From NCBI GenBank assembly GCA_016794445.1, contig JAEUKC010000464.1:1-29390 (forward strand): DNA of 29,390 bases. Direction: 5' to 3'. Both the position numbers and the translations under genes were made by a program. Below are positions 1 to 7,585 of the stretch, in pieces (positions within the stretch are counted from its first letter, which is position 1; each line of letters starts with the position of its first letter). The notes under the pieces are model-generated. The model was not told the origin of the DNA, made no database searches, and worked only from the letters and a program-made list of their open reading frames with translations. Source of the stretch: JADJMO01 sp016794445. GTDB taxonomy: Bacteria > Myxococcota_A > Polyangia > Polyangiales > JADJMO01.

Positions 1-542
1 AAGATGAGTAGATCGACCTTGGAATCGAGCAGGATGCTGCGACGGACCGAGTCTTCCCAGTGGTCGTAGTGCGCGATGCGCCGGAGCGAGGCCTCGATGC
101 CCCCGAGCACGAGCGGCACCCCCGGGAAGGCGCGGCGGCACAGGTTGCCGTAGACCATGCTGGCGCGGTTCGGGCGCAGGCCGACGGCGCCGTCGGGGGA
201 GTACTGGTCCTCGCTGCGCAGCTTCTTCTGCGCGGTGAGGCGGTTGAGCATGCTGTCGAGGTTGCCCGCCGTGATGCCGACGAACAGGCGCGGGCGGCCC
301 ATCACGAGCAGGTCGTCGGTGGTCTCCCAGCGCGGCTGCGACACGATGCCGACCTTGAAGCCCGCGGCCTCGAGGCGGCGGCCGATGATCGCGGCGCCGA
401 ACGAGGGGTGGTCGACGTAGGCGTCGCCGTTGACGAGGAGGACGTCGAGCTCGGACCAACCCCGCGCCTCCATCTCGGCGCGACAGGTCGGCAAGAACGC
501 ACGCAGATCGTGCCGCGTACGCTTGAGCTTCACGAGGGACAT
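1..542 (-). CDS. ygiQ: YgiQ family radical SAM protein, N-terminal part (runs off the left edge)
   Basis: Reading the minus strand from an ATG at 542 gives an open frame of about 180 codons that leaves the window. Its N-terminal features match the YgiQ (UPF0313) family: a GDAYVDHPSFG block near residues 40-50, an AIIGRRLEAAGF block just after it, a GITAGNLDSMLNR block, and GGIEASLRRIAHYDHW near residues 150-165 followed by SVRRSILLDSK. In this family the N-terminal region resembles a cobalamin-binding fold and precedes the radical SAM core; the CxxxCxxC cluster motif lies beyond the edge and cannot be checked. Cellular function of YgiQ is not settled. The start lies 11 bp after the nnrS stop, so the two are probably co-transcribed. 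Confidence 0.88.
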   Translation of the reverse strand, partial: MSLVKLKRTRHDLRAFLPTCRAEMEARGWSELDVLLVNGDAYVDHPSFGAAIIGRRLEAAGFKVGIVSQPRWETTDDLLVMGRPRLFVGITAGNLDSMLNRLTAQKKLRSEDQYSPDGAVGLRPNRASMVYGNLCRRAFPGVPLVLGGIEASLRRIAHYDHWEDSVRRSILLDSKVDLLI

Positions 543-553
543 CGCGTCGCAGT

Positions 554-1756
554 CTAGCCCGGCTTGCCGTCCGTGCGCGGGGTGGTCAGCAACTCCCAGT
601 GGCTGACCACGAAGACGGCGAAGGCCAGGCCGAACAGCGTGCCCGCGAGGTGCAGCACGCCGAGGGAGCCGCGCCCGAGGAACGGCCCGACGACGCGCAG
701 GAGCGCGGCGAGGGTGACGAGCGCGAACGAGACGACGACCGCGCGGGTGGGGGTGAGGGGGCGGCCGGTGTGGCCGAGCGAGACCCTCGCCATCATGCCG
801 AGCGTGGTGCAGCCGATGGCGCCCGCGGTGAGCGCGTGGAGCGCCGACGAGGCGGGGATCACCGGGGTGAGCGCGGCACCGACGCGCAGCGCGAGACCGA
901 GCGGCACGAAGGCGTGGCCGACGTGCAGGATCCAGAGGAGCGGGACCGCGCCGGTGTGTCGGGCGCCCCAGGTCGAGCTCCGGGCCACGGCGAGCGCGGC
1001 CGTGACGCCCGCGAGCAGGGTGCCGATGGGGCGATCGGGGAAGACGACGTCGGCGAGCACGAGCGCGGCCATGGAGATCGTCGTGGCCCAGTCGAGCGCG
1101 GGCTGGTTGCGGACGGTTTCGACCTTGGTGGCGTTGCGCGTGAACATCGGGAAGATGCGCGCGGCGACGAACAGGACGAGCAGCGTGACGACGTCGACGG
1201 CGACGAGGCTCGCGCGGCGGCGGACGCCCGGGAGCACGCCGAGCACGTCGAGGTGCATGGCGAGGTCGGCGAGGAACATCACCGAGACCATGGCGAGCAC
1301 CGGGTAGTTGCGCCGGTTCCTGGTGGCGAGGATCGGGCGGCCGATCGCGAAGGCGAGCGCGGGCAAGAACGCGAGGTCGACGGCCGCGACGAGCGGGCGC
1401 GGCAACACCGCCGCCGCGGAGATCGCGACGCGGCCGGCGACGAACAGGCCGGCCAGCACGCCGAGGTGACCGCCGATCGCGGTCTCGCGACCGGTCCAGT
1501 TGGCGACCGCGGTGAGCAGGAAGCCCGCGATGACCGCGAGCGCGAAGCCGAAGACCATCTCGTGCGCGTGCCACGACATGGCGTCGAAGTAGTGGTCGGC
1601 GCGGACGCGCCCGGAGAGGACCACGAGCCACAGCGGCACGAGCAGCGCGGCGAAACCACCCGCGAGCAGGAAGAACGGCCGGAAGCCCTTGGCGAGCCAG
1701 GCGGCGACGGGCTCTGCGGGCGCGGGGGCCTCGCCGAGCAGGCGGAGCGACTTCAT
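554..1756 (-). CDS. nnrS: NnrS family membrane protein
   Basis: A 400-residue, very hydrophobic protein with about 12 predicted membrane spans. Family landmarks are FRPFFLLAG near residue 26, WHAHEMVFGFALAVIAGF near 62-79, the FPMFTRN block near 203, and HALTAGAIGCTTLGMMARVSLGHTGRPL near 306-333, with the conserved His residues. NnrS proteins are haem- and copper-containing inner-membrane proteins linked to nitric-oxide tolerance and denitrification regulons in proteobacteria; that is family knowledge. The ATG at 1756 has a GGAGG-like ribosome site four bases upstream. A TGAC-N4-GTCA palindrome ends 35 bp before the start, suggesting its own promoter. ygiQ follows 11 bp downstream. Identity is confident; the physiological role here is inferred. 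Confidence 0.93.
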   Translation of the reverse strand: MKSLRLLGEAPAPAEPVAAWLAKGFRPFFLLAGGFAALLVPLWLVVLSGRVRADHYFDAMSWHAHEMVFGFALAVIAGFLLTAVANWTGRETAIGGHLGVLAGLFVAGRVAISAAAVLPRPLVAAVDLAFLPALAFAIGRPILATRNRRNYPVLAMVSVMFLADLAMHLDVLGVLPGVRRRASLVAVDVVTLLVLFVAARIFPMFTRNATKVETVRNQPALDWATTISMAALVLADVVFPDRPIGTLLAGVTAALAVARSSTWGARHTGAVPLLWILHVGHAFVPLGLALRVGAALTPVIPASSALHALTAGAIGCTTLGMMARVSLGHTGRPLTPTRAVVVSFALVTLAALLRVVGPFLGRGSLGVLHLAGTLFGLAFAVFVVSHWELLTTPRTDGKPG

Positions 1757-1791
1757 CCCCTCCGAGGTAGCGCGCCGCTGGTCGTGACGCC

Positions 1792-1805
1792 CTGACGAAG
1801 GTCAG
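1792..1805 (-). promoter_or_regulatory. Candidate FNR/DNR-type operator upstream of nnrS
   Basis: On the nnrS strand the sequence is CTGAC-CTTC-GTCAG, a perfect 5-4-5 palindrome with core TGAC-N4-GTCA. It begins right after the stop codon of the upstream zinc-ribbon gene and ends exactly 35 bp before the nnrS ATG. The arm and spacer geometry is that of CRP/FNR-family sites (FNR: TTGAT-N4-ATCAA), although the outermost bases differ. The same core at the same distance occurs upstream of the cytochrome gene at 3823. Which protein binds it is inference; no such regulator gene lies in the window. Confidence 0.5.
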
Positions 1806-2303
1806 TCAGACGAGGCGCGCGTCGTTGGCCTTCGCGACCGCGCGCACCACGGCGCGGGCCACCCAGGCCACGATCGGGATCGCGCAGAGCACCGCCCAGA
1901 GGCCCCCGCCGCGAAGGCCGAGGTAGGCGAGCGCGAGCACCCCGGAGGCCACGACCCAGAAGCTGTCGACCTTGCCGATGCGCCGCAGGAACGGGAACAG
2001 CGTGACCATGCCGATGCCGATGGCGGGCCACACGAGCACGGTGAGGATCTGCTCCGCGAGGCCGAGCTTGCGCACCTTCTCCACCGACTTCGCCGCCTCG
2101 GCGTGGGCGATCAGGAGCACCTGCGCGCGAGCTTCGCGGGGGAGCTCGCGCGGGGGGTCCACCTTCTTGGCGACGGGCTCGGGCGGCAGCTCCTTCGGGA
2201 CGAACCCCGCGCGACGGTGACCACACAGCGGACAGATCGGCAGCGCCTGGGCGATCGGACGCCCACAAGCCTCGCAGGGCATCGGCGGACGGAGCTTGCC
2301 CAC
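1806..2303 (-). CDS. Zinc-ribbon membrane protein of unknown function
   Basis: A 165-residue protein that opens with a compact zinc ribbon, CEACG at residues 10-14 and CPLCGH at 24-29, four cysteines that should bind one metal ion. A Pro/Lys/Glu-rich linker follows. The C-terminal half has hydrophobic stretches at roughly 85-105, 113-130 and 133-150, so it is probably a membrane-anchored protein with the ribbon in the cytoplasm. The GTG at 2303 lies 3 bp after the upstream stop; an ATG at 2282 (starting MPCEACG) would keep the whole ribbon and is a fair alternative. No family is recognised. It sits between the MCCFSP-type protein and nnrS. Confidence 0.75.
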   Translation of the reverse strand: MGKLRPPMPCEACGRPIAQALPICPLCGHRRAGFVPKELPPEPVAKKVDPPRELPREARAQVLLIAHAEAAKSVEKVRKLGLAEQILTVLVWPAIGIGMVTLFPFLRRIGKVDSFWVVASGVLALAYLGLRGGGLWAVLCAIPIVAWVARAVVRAVAKANDARLV

Positions 2304-2306
2304 GGC

Positions 2307-3065
2307 TCAGGCCTCGATCCAGGTGTCCTGGTTGGGCAGGCGACCGAGGAGCTGCCGACGGAACACGGTGGCGCCGGGCTCCACCATCCCTGCGTAGTCG
2401 AGGCGCGGCGGGAAGTAGGACGCCTGATCGCGGCCCTCCTTGCCCTGGTAGTAGAGCCAGTGATCGAACTTCGCGGTGGGCTTCACGCGGCCGTCGTGCA
2501 CGTGCACCGTCGGGAAGAACAGGCGGCTCGGGTCACGGCTCGCGAAGCGGAACGCCATGGGGTGCACGCGCTGCTTGCGCCCGGGCTCGAGGCGGAACAC
2601 GGCGAACCCGTGGTCCTCGTAGTCGCCGAGTTCGCTCCAGATCTCCGATGGGAGCTGGAAGCGCGGGTCGAGCCGACCGAAGTCGCGCGGGCTCGGGACG
2701 AACGAGGCCTCGAAGGCGCCGACCTTGTGCACCACGAGCTGCGGGAGCGAGATCGAGAGCGAGAGCCCACCTTTGCTGCGCGCCGCGGGTTGCATGACCA
2801 CGAACAGCGAGAGGAGCGCGTCGAAGAACGCGGGGTGATCGGCGAGGCTCACGAACTCGAGCGCGGCCTCGCCGAGCTCGGGACGGATCGGCACCGGCAA
2901 CAGCATCGCGACCTCGCCCGCCACCGAGAGCTCCATCGAGTACGCCAGCAGCTGCTGACCCCCGGGGAGCGCCCGCGCGAAGATGCTGGTGTCGGCGACG
3001 TGGACGCGCGGCGGGAAGAGGCGCGCGATCCAGCCGATGGGCGTGATGGGGGAGAAGCAACACAT
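2307..3065 (-). CDS. Conserved hypothetical protein with N-terminal MCCFSP motif
   Basis: A 252-residue soluble-looking protein without signal peptide or membrane span. I chose the ATG at 3065 because it begins MCCFSPITPIGWIA, a Cys-Cys start that I recall, without certainty, from uncharacterised proteins of planctomycetes and myxobacteria, often followed as here by a TSIFAR-like motif (residues 25-30) and a block resembling LLAYSMEL. The frame stays open far upstream, but that part overlaps the outer-membrane-like gene and is antisense shadow. The C-terminus contains VHVHDG and FDHWLYYQG blocks and ends LPNQDTWIEA. The N-terminal Cys2 would be exposed by methionine aminopeptidase, so a catalytic role is conceivable but unproven. 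It lies 19 bp after the preceding gene and 3 bp before the next. Confidence 0.78.
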   Translation of the reverse strand: MCCFSPITPIGWIARLFPPRVHVADTSIFARALPGGQQLLAYSMELSVAGEVAMLLPVPIRPELGEAALEFVSLADHPAFFDALLSLFVVMQPAARSKGGLSLSISLPQLVVHKVGAFEASFVPSPRDFGRLDPRFQLPSEIWSELGDYEDHGFAVFRLEPGRKQRVHPMAFRFASRDPSRLFFPTVHVHDGRVKPTAKFDHWLYYQGKEGRDQASYFPPRLDYAGMVEPGATVFRRQLLGRLPNQDTWIEA

Positions 3066-3084
3066 GCCCGCCGGATTGTAGACC

Positions 3085-3639
3085 TCAGAAGGCGCCGCCC
3101 GCAGCGAAGTGGAACCAGGGCTGCACGCCGAAGCCGTTGCGCTCGCCGAGCCGGTTGGCGGCGAGCAGGTCGAACCCCAGGCGGAAGACAGGGCCGCCGT
3201 CGAACGGCTGGGCGCGGTAGCCGACGCTGCCGAAGCCCACCGGCGTGAACCCGCGCTCCTTCGTGGAGAGGAGGTACATGTCGCCACCATCGGACGACCA
3301 GAGGGCGTTGACCCCCGCCCCGATCTCGAGCGCGTGGTGGTCGTCGTGCACGGGGAGCCAGCGCACGCCGACGGGCAGCGAGACGAACCGTGTCTTGGCG
3401 TTGCCAGAGCCCTCGACGAAGACCACTTTGTTGGTGCTCCACGCGCCGAAGCCGAGCCGCACGCCGAGATCGTCCCGGAGCATGCGCTCGTAGCCGACGG
3501 AGTAGAGGAGGCCCCCACCGCCGACCTCGGCGTCGAGCGTGTTGCGCGCGCTCCTCCCGCGCGGCCCTGCCTCGGCCTGGGCGAGGGCCGGCACCGACAG
3601 CAACGTGACCGCGAGCAGCGTGGAGACGAAGCGGGCCAT
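3085..3639 (-). CDS. Exported outer-membrane-like beta-barrel protein
   Basis: A 184-residue protein that begins with a standard Sec signal peptide (MARFVSTLLAVTLLSVPALAQA, cleavage near residue 22). The mature part alternates short amphipathic strands rich in Gly, Tyr and Trp: YSVGYERMLRDDLGVRLGFGAW, VSLPVGVRWL, ALEIGAGVNAL, FGSVGYRAQP, VFRLGFDLLAANR, and a terminal strand ending FHFAAGGAF. That pattern and the C-terminal Phe fit a small eight-strand outer-membrane barrel. It is the first gene of the leftward group. The 183-bp gap to the divergent cytochrome gene at 3823 should hold promoters for both directions. Specific function is unknown. Confidence 0.8.
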   Translation of the reverse strand: MARFVSTLLAVTLLSVPALAQAEAGPRGRSARNTLDAEVGGGGLLYSVGYERMLRDDLGVRLGFGAWSTNKVVFVEGSGNAKTRFVSLPVGVRWLPVHDDHHALEIGAGVNALWSSDGGDMYLLSTKERGFTPVGFGSVGYRAQPFDGGPVFRLGFDLLAANRLGERNGFGVQPWFHFAAGGAF

Positions 3640-3773
3640 GTCGACGCCGACAGCAACAATCGGGCCGCGAACCCGGGGTGGGAAGATCTCGGCCCTTTCG
3701 CGGGGAGGGGTTCTTCACCGCACGAGAGTTCGATCCGGCGGTCCGGGCCTCTGGTCGACAGGGTGGGGCGTGC

Positions 3774-3787
3774 ATGACCGATGTCAT
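3774..3787 (+). promoter_or_regulatory. Candidate FNR/DNR-type operator upstream of the pentaheme cytochrome operon
   Basis: ATGAC-CGAT-GTCAT is a perfect 5-4-5 palindrome with core TGAC-N4-GTCA. It ends 35 bp before the ATG of the cytochrome gene, exactly the distance seen for the site in front of nnrS. Its centre is 42.5 bp from the start codon. If it acts as a class II activator site (centre at -41.5), transcription would begin at or next to the ATG, although a GAGG at 3815-3818 could also serve as ribosome site. Regulator identity is inferred. Confidence 0.48.
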
Positions 3788-3822
3788 CAACGCGGCCAGG
3801 GGGAGGTCCACAGTGAGGATCG

Positions 3823-5472
3823 ATGCCGCCCCGCGAGCACCTTGGCGTACCGCTTGCGGTCTTCCTGTCGGCGTGTGGAACGTCCAGCCCTGCCCCGCCA
3901 GCCGTCGACGCGGGGCGCGACGGGTCCCTGGGGGTCGCGACGACGATGGAAGACTTCCACGTCCCCGGCACCCAGATCGGTGACCTCGACGGCAAGGCGA
4001 TGCCCGTCGCGGAGACCTGCACCAGCTGCCACGAGGTCGAGAAGGGCGCCGCGGCCTTCGACGGCTGGGAGGGGAGCTTGATGGGGATCGCAGGGCGCGA
4101 CCCGCTGTTCAAGGCGCAGCTGGCGACCGCGACCCAGGATGCCCCTGGCGTCGGCTACTTCTGCCTGCGGTGTCACGTGCCGGTCTCGATCGCGACGGGG
4201 CACGCGGCCGACCCGAAGGCGCTCGACCCGGTGGACGCCGACGGTGTGAACTGCGCGTTCTGCCACGCCATGGTCGACCCGAAGTCGACCAGCCTCGACG
4301 ACGCCCCCCTGCTCGCCAAGCTGGTCGATCGACCGAAGCACTACGGCAACGCTCAGTTCGTGCTCGACGCGACCCGCGTTTGGCGCGGCCCCTACGAGCT
4401 CGGGGACGTCACGCACCCGACGCGCAAGTCCGACTTCCTGAAGACGAGCGAGATGTGCGGCACGTGCCACGAGGTCGGCAACCCGGTCACGATCCGCAAC
4501 GCCGACGGCACCTACTCCTTCGACACGCTCGGGACCCGCGCGAAGGACGCCGATCCAGCGGCGCAGTTCCCGCTCGAGCGCACCTTCACCGAGTGGCGTC
4601 TGAGCGCGTTCGCCAAGGGCGGCGTCGACATGGCCGGCCGCTTCGGCGGCGACGGCGGGAAGGTCGTCTCGACCTGCCAGGACTGTCACATGCCCCGCAC
4701 CGCTGCCAAGGGCGCCACGTTCTCGGCGCTGCGACCCGACCTCGCGCGGCACGACTTCGCGGGCGCCTCGGCGTGGGTCCTGCGCATCGCGGCCAAGGAG
4801 TTCCTCGAGCTCGACCCCGAGGTGCTCGAGGTCGGCGCGACGCGGGCCGAGGCGATGGTGAAGAAGGCGGCCTCGCTCGAGCTCTCGCAGCTCGCCAAGG
4901 GCCTCCGCGTGAAGGTGGTCAACGAGTCGGGGCACAAGCTGCCGACCGGCCACATCGAGGGCCGGCGGGTGTGGGTCTCCGTGCGGGTGCTCGATGCCAA
5001 GGGCGCGCTCCTGAAGGCGTACGGCGCCTACGATCCGGTGACCGCGGAGCTCGACGAGGCGTCGACCACCGTGTTCGAGATGCACGTCGGGCTGAGCCCG
5101 ATCGCGGCGGCGCTCACCGGCTACCCGAGTGGAGCGACCACGCACATGTCGCTCGCCGACACCATCGTGAAGGACACGCGCATCCCGCCGCGCGGATTCG
5201 ACAGCAAGGCCTTCGCGGCCGCCGGCGCGCCGACGGTGGGCTTCCCCTACGTCGACGGGCAGCACTGGGCCGAAGTCGACTATGCACTCCCCGCGGGCGC
5301 GACCCTCGCCCAGGTGACGGTCTTCTACCAGACGGTCACCAAGCACTACGTCGAGGCTCTCAGGACCGGCAATCGCACCGACGCCTGGGGCGAGAAGCTG
5401 CACGACTTGTGGACCGCCACCGACAAGTGCCCACCGATCGCCATCGTGTCCAAGGAGCTCGCACTGCGATGA
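3823..5472 (+). CDS. Pentaheme c-type cytochrome lipoprotein (cytochrome c554-like)
   Basis: A 549-residue protein with five CxxCH haem-attachment motifs: CTSCH (66-70), CLRCH (114-118), CAFCH (144-148), CGTCH (212-216) and CQDCH (285-289). The N-terminus is a short lipoprotein signal with lipobox LSAC and lipidation at Cys18, so the protein should be tethered to a membrane and face the periplasm or cell surface. An in-frame stop at 3814 fixes the ATG at 3823 as the first start. The haem domain resembles cytochrome c554-type multihaem proteins. After residue 330 comes a haem-free, beta-rich region carrying GHKLPTG, a motif shared (as GHxxPTG) with the next gene. Likely role: electron transfer, substrate unknown. 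It overlaps the next gene by 4 bp (ATGA). Confidence 0.88.
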   Translation: MPPREHLGVPLAVFLSACGTSSPAPPAVDAGRDGSLGVATTMEDFHVPGTQIGDLDGKAMPVAETCTSCHEVEKGAAAFDGWEGSLMGIAGRDPLFKAQLATATQDAPGVGYFCLRCHVPVSIATGHAADPKALDPVDADGVNCAFCHAMVDPKSTSLDDAPLLAKLVDRPKHYGNAQFVLDATRVWRGPYELGDVTHPTRKSDFLKTSEMCGTCHEVGNPVTIRNADGTYSFDTLGTRAKDADPAAQFPLERTFTEWRLSAFAKGGVDMAGRFGGDGGKVVSTCQDCHMPRTAAKGATFSALRPDLARHDFAGASAWVLRIAAKEFLELDPEVLEVGATRAEAMVKKAASLELSQLAKGLRVKVVNESGHKLPTGHIEGRRVWVSVRVLDAKGALLKAYGAYDPVTAELDEASTTVFEMHVGLSPIAAALTGYPSGATTHMSLADTIVKDTRIPPRGFDSKAFAAAGAPTVGFPYVDGQHWAEVDYALPAGATLAQVTVFYQTVTKHYVEALRTGNRTDAWGEKLHDLWTATDKCPPIAIVSKELALR

Positions 5473-7547
5473 CCCGAGAGGCTCTCCTGCTCCTCACGTG
5501 CGGGCTGCTCCTCGGCTGCGGCGACACCGTGGGGCCTCCGGCCGACGCCTCGGTCGACGCGGCCGACGCCTCCGACGCGCTCGACACCGGGCGCTTCCAG
5601 GAGCTCGTGGTCGACGTGACGCTCGACGGGGTGCCCTCGCCCGCGACCAAGGTCGTCCAGGGCGGCAACCCGCTCGAGTGGACGACCGACGAAAAGGGGC
5701 GGGCCGTGATCACGGTCGATCGCTCGGTCACCGGCGACCTGTTCGTGATGGCCTCGCACCCCGACGCACGCATCCACGGGAACTTCGTCCCCGACAAGGG
5801 AGGGCTGACCATCCCGCTGACGCGGTTCTCGCGAACGGATAACCCTGCTTATGTATTCCAGGATCCGGGCGAGCCCACGCGCCGCGGCGACAGCTCCCAG
5901 TGCGCGCACTGCCACGTGTCCGCGGTGACGAGCTGGATCGGCTCGGCTCACCGCACCTCGGCCAAGAACCCGATCGTCCAGGACCTCTACTCCGGGACGG
6001 CGACCGCGTTCGCGACCAAGGCGGCCTGCGAGGCCACGGGAGGCCGCTGGTGGAGCGGCACGACACCCGGAACGGGGACCCCCGCCGACCGCTGCTACCT
6101 CGGCGATGGCGTCCTCCCCGCGCTCGATGGCGCGTGTGGCAAGACGGCCCCCTGCGACACGGTCGCCACCAAGTTCGGGGCCTGCGCCGACTGCCATGCT
6201 CCCGGCATCGACGGCAAGCTCGGCGGCCGGAGCCTGCTCGAGGCCCGCGGCCACGCCTACGAGTACGGAGTCCACTGCGACGTCTGCCATCGCACCGAGT
6301 CGATCGACCTCGCGGCGCCGGCCGGCGTCGGCGGACGCCTGCGGCTGCTGCGACCCTCCGAGAAGGGCTCGCCAGCGCTCGGCCCGTTCGCGCCGCTGAC
6401 CTTCGGCCCCTGGCCCGACGTGATCAATCCGCGCATGGGGAGCGTGCAGCGCGACCACTTCGACTCGGCGGACCTCTGCGCAGGGTGCCACGAGCACACG
6501 CAGCCGGCGCTCGTCGCCGCGGGCACGGTGCCGACCACGCGCTGGCCCGACGGACGCCTCCCGGTCCACACCACCTACGGCGAATGGAAGGCGAGCCCGA
6601 TGAGCCCGAGCGTGTCGTGCCAGGTCTGCCACATGCCGGCGGACTCGCTCGTGTGGAACGGCGCCGACCTGCAGCTGTTCTGGGACGGTGGCATCGGCGT
6701 GGTGGGCGGGTGGCGCAGGCTGCCCGGGCACGTGCGCCTGCACGCGTTCGACGGCCCGCGCACGATCGGCGCCGCGCTCGCTGGAACGAGCCTCGCGGTC
6801 ACCAAGGAGGTCGTCGCCGGCAAGCTCACCGTGAAAGTGAAGTCCAAGAACACGAGCGCGGGCCACGCGATTCCCACGGGTGACCCGCTGCGCGCGCTGA
6901 TCCTGGTCGTGGAGGCCCGCTGCGGCACCACGCCGCTCGTCGCCACCGGTGGCGACGCGGTGCCCGACTTCGGCGGCTTCCTCGCCCAGAAGCCGAGCAG
7001 CGACGACTGGACCCGCTGGACCGGCGCCAAGGTCGGCGATCTCGTGCGCGTGGTGCGGCGCACCGGCAAGTTCCAGGACTACGCCGGATATGGGCCTTTC
7101 GGCGACGGCACGTTCTCGACCGCCGACAAGGGCCTGCCGGTCGAGGAAGTCGTCGGCACCTCGAAGATCGTCTCGGTCACGGCGGGCGTCGCGACGTTCG
7201 ATCCGCCCCTGCCCAAGGGAGATCTCGCCTACCGCGTGGAGCCCACGGCCTTCCCCGCGAAGGACGGTGTGGCCGGCTCGTGGGCCGGTGCGTCTGGCTT
7301 CGCGTTCGCGCGCGTGATGGTCGGGCCCGACGGGCGGCGAATGGTCCCCCACTTCCTCGCGGTCGACGTCGCGAGCGACAACCGCCTGCTCCCCTTCACG
7401 GAGTGGCCGACGACGCACGAGTTCGCCGCCACGTGCACCGATCCGGTCGTGCGGGTGGCGCTCGTCCACCGCCCCTACCCGCTCGACCTCGCGAGAGAGC
7501 GTGGCTGGGCGCCGCGCGATCTGGTGTTCTCCGACGTCACGAAGTGA
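5469..7547 (+). CDS. Second pentaheme c-type cytochrome lipoprotein
   Basis: A 692-residue protein starting at an ATG that overlaps the previous stop by 4 bp. The lipobox LLGC gives a lipidated Cys17, followed by a low-complexity Asp/Ala linker and a beta-rich domain to about residue 130. Five CxxCH motifs follow: CAHCH (145-149), CADCH (239-243), CDVCH (270-274), CAGCH (337-341) and CQVCH (384-388). Additional cysteines at 187, 209, 223 and 229, between the first two motifs, could form disulphides. A C-terminal beta-rich domain contains GHAIPTG (465-471), matching GHKLPTG in the neighbour. The pair probably forms a ten-haem electron-transfer module on the cell envelope; no catalytic haem motif such as CxxCK was seen. 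Electron donor and acceptor are unknown. Confidence 0.87.
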   Translation: MTREALLLLTCGLLLGCGDTVGPPADASVDAADASDALDTGRFQELVVDVTLDGVPSPATKVVQGGNPLEWTTDEKGRAVITVDRSVTGDLFVMASHPDARIHGNFVPDKGGLTIPLTRFSRTDNPAYVFQDPGEPTRRGDSSQCAHCHVSAVTSWIGSAHRTSAKNPIVQDLYSGTATAFATKAACEATGGRWWSGTTPGTGTPADRCYLGDGVLPALDGACGKTAPCDTVATKFGACADCHAPGIDGKLGGRSLLEARGHAYEYGVHCDVCHRTESIDLAAPAGVGGRLRLLRPSEKGSPALGPFAPLTFGPWPDVINPRMGSVQRDHFDSADLCAGCHEHTQPALVAAGTVPTTRWPDGRLPVHTTYGEWKASPMSPSVSCQVCHMPADSLVWNGADLQLFWDGGIGVVGGWRRLPGHVRLHAFDGPRTIGAALAGTSLAVTKEVVAGKLTVKVKSKNTSAGHAIPTGDPLRALILVVEARCGTTPLVATGGDAVPDFGGFLAQKPSSDDWTRWTGAKVGDLVRVVRRTGKFQDYAGYGPFGDGTFSTADKGLPVEEVVGTSKIVSVTAGVATFDPPLPKGDLAYRVEPTAFPAKDGVAGSWAGASGFAFARVMVGPDGRRMVPHFLAVDVASDNRLLPFTEWPTTHEFAATCTDPVVRVALVHRPYPLDLARERGWAPRDLVFSDVTK

Positions 7548-7585
7548 CCCTCCAAGATCTGCCACCGCCCCGGGTCCGATTGGGG

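Noticed and set aside
3787..5403. Minus-strand open frame (538 codons) opposite the first cytochrome
   Set aside because: Antisense shadow without domain features; it would also cover the divergent promoter region.
7536..7548. GTCAC-GAA-GTGAC palindrome as a regulatory site
   Set aside because: It lies across the stop codon of the second cytochrome gene, has a 3-base spacer and does not match the TGAC-N4-GTCA sites; chance is more likely.
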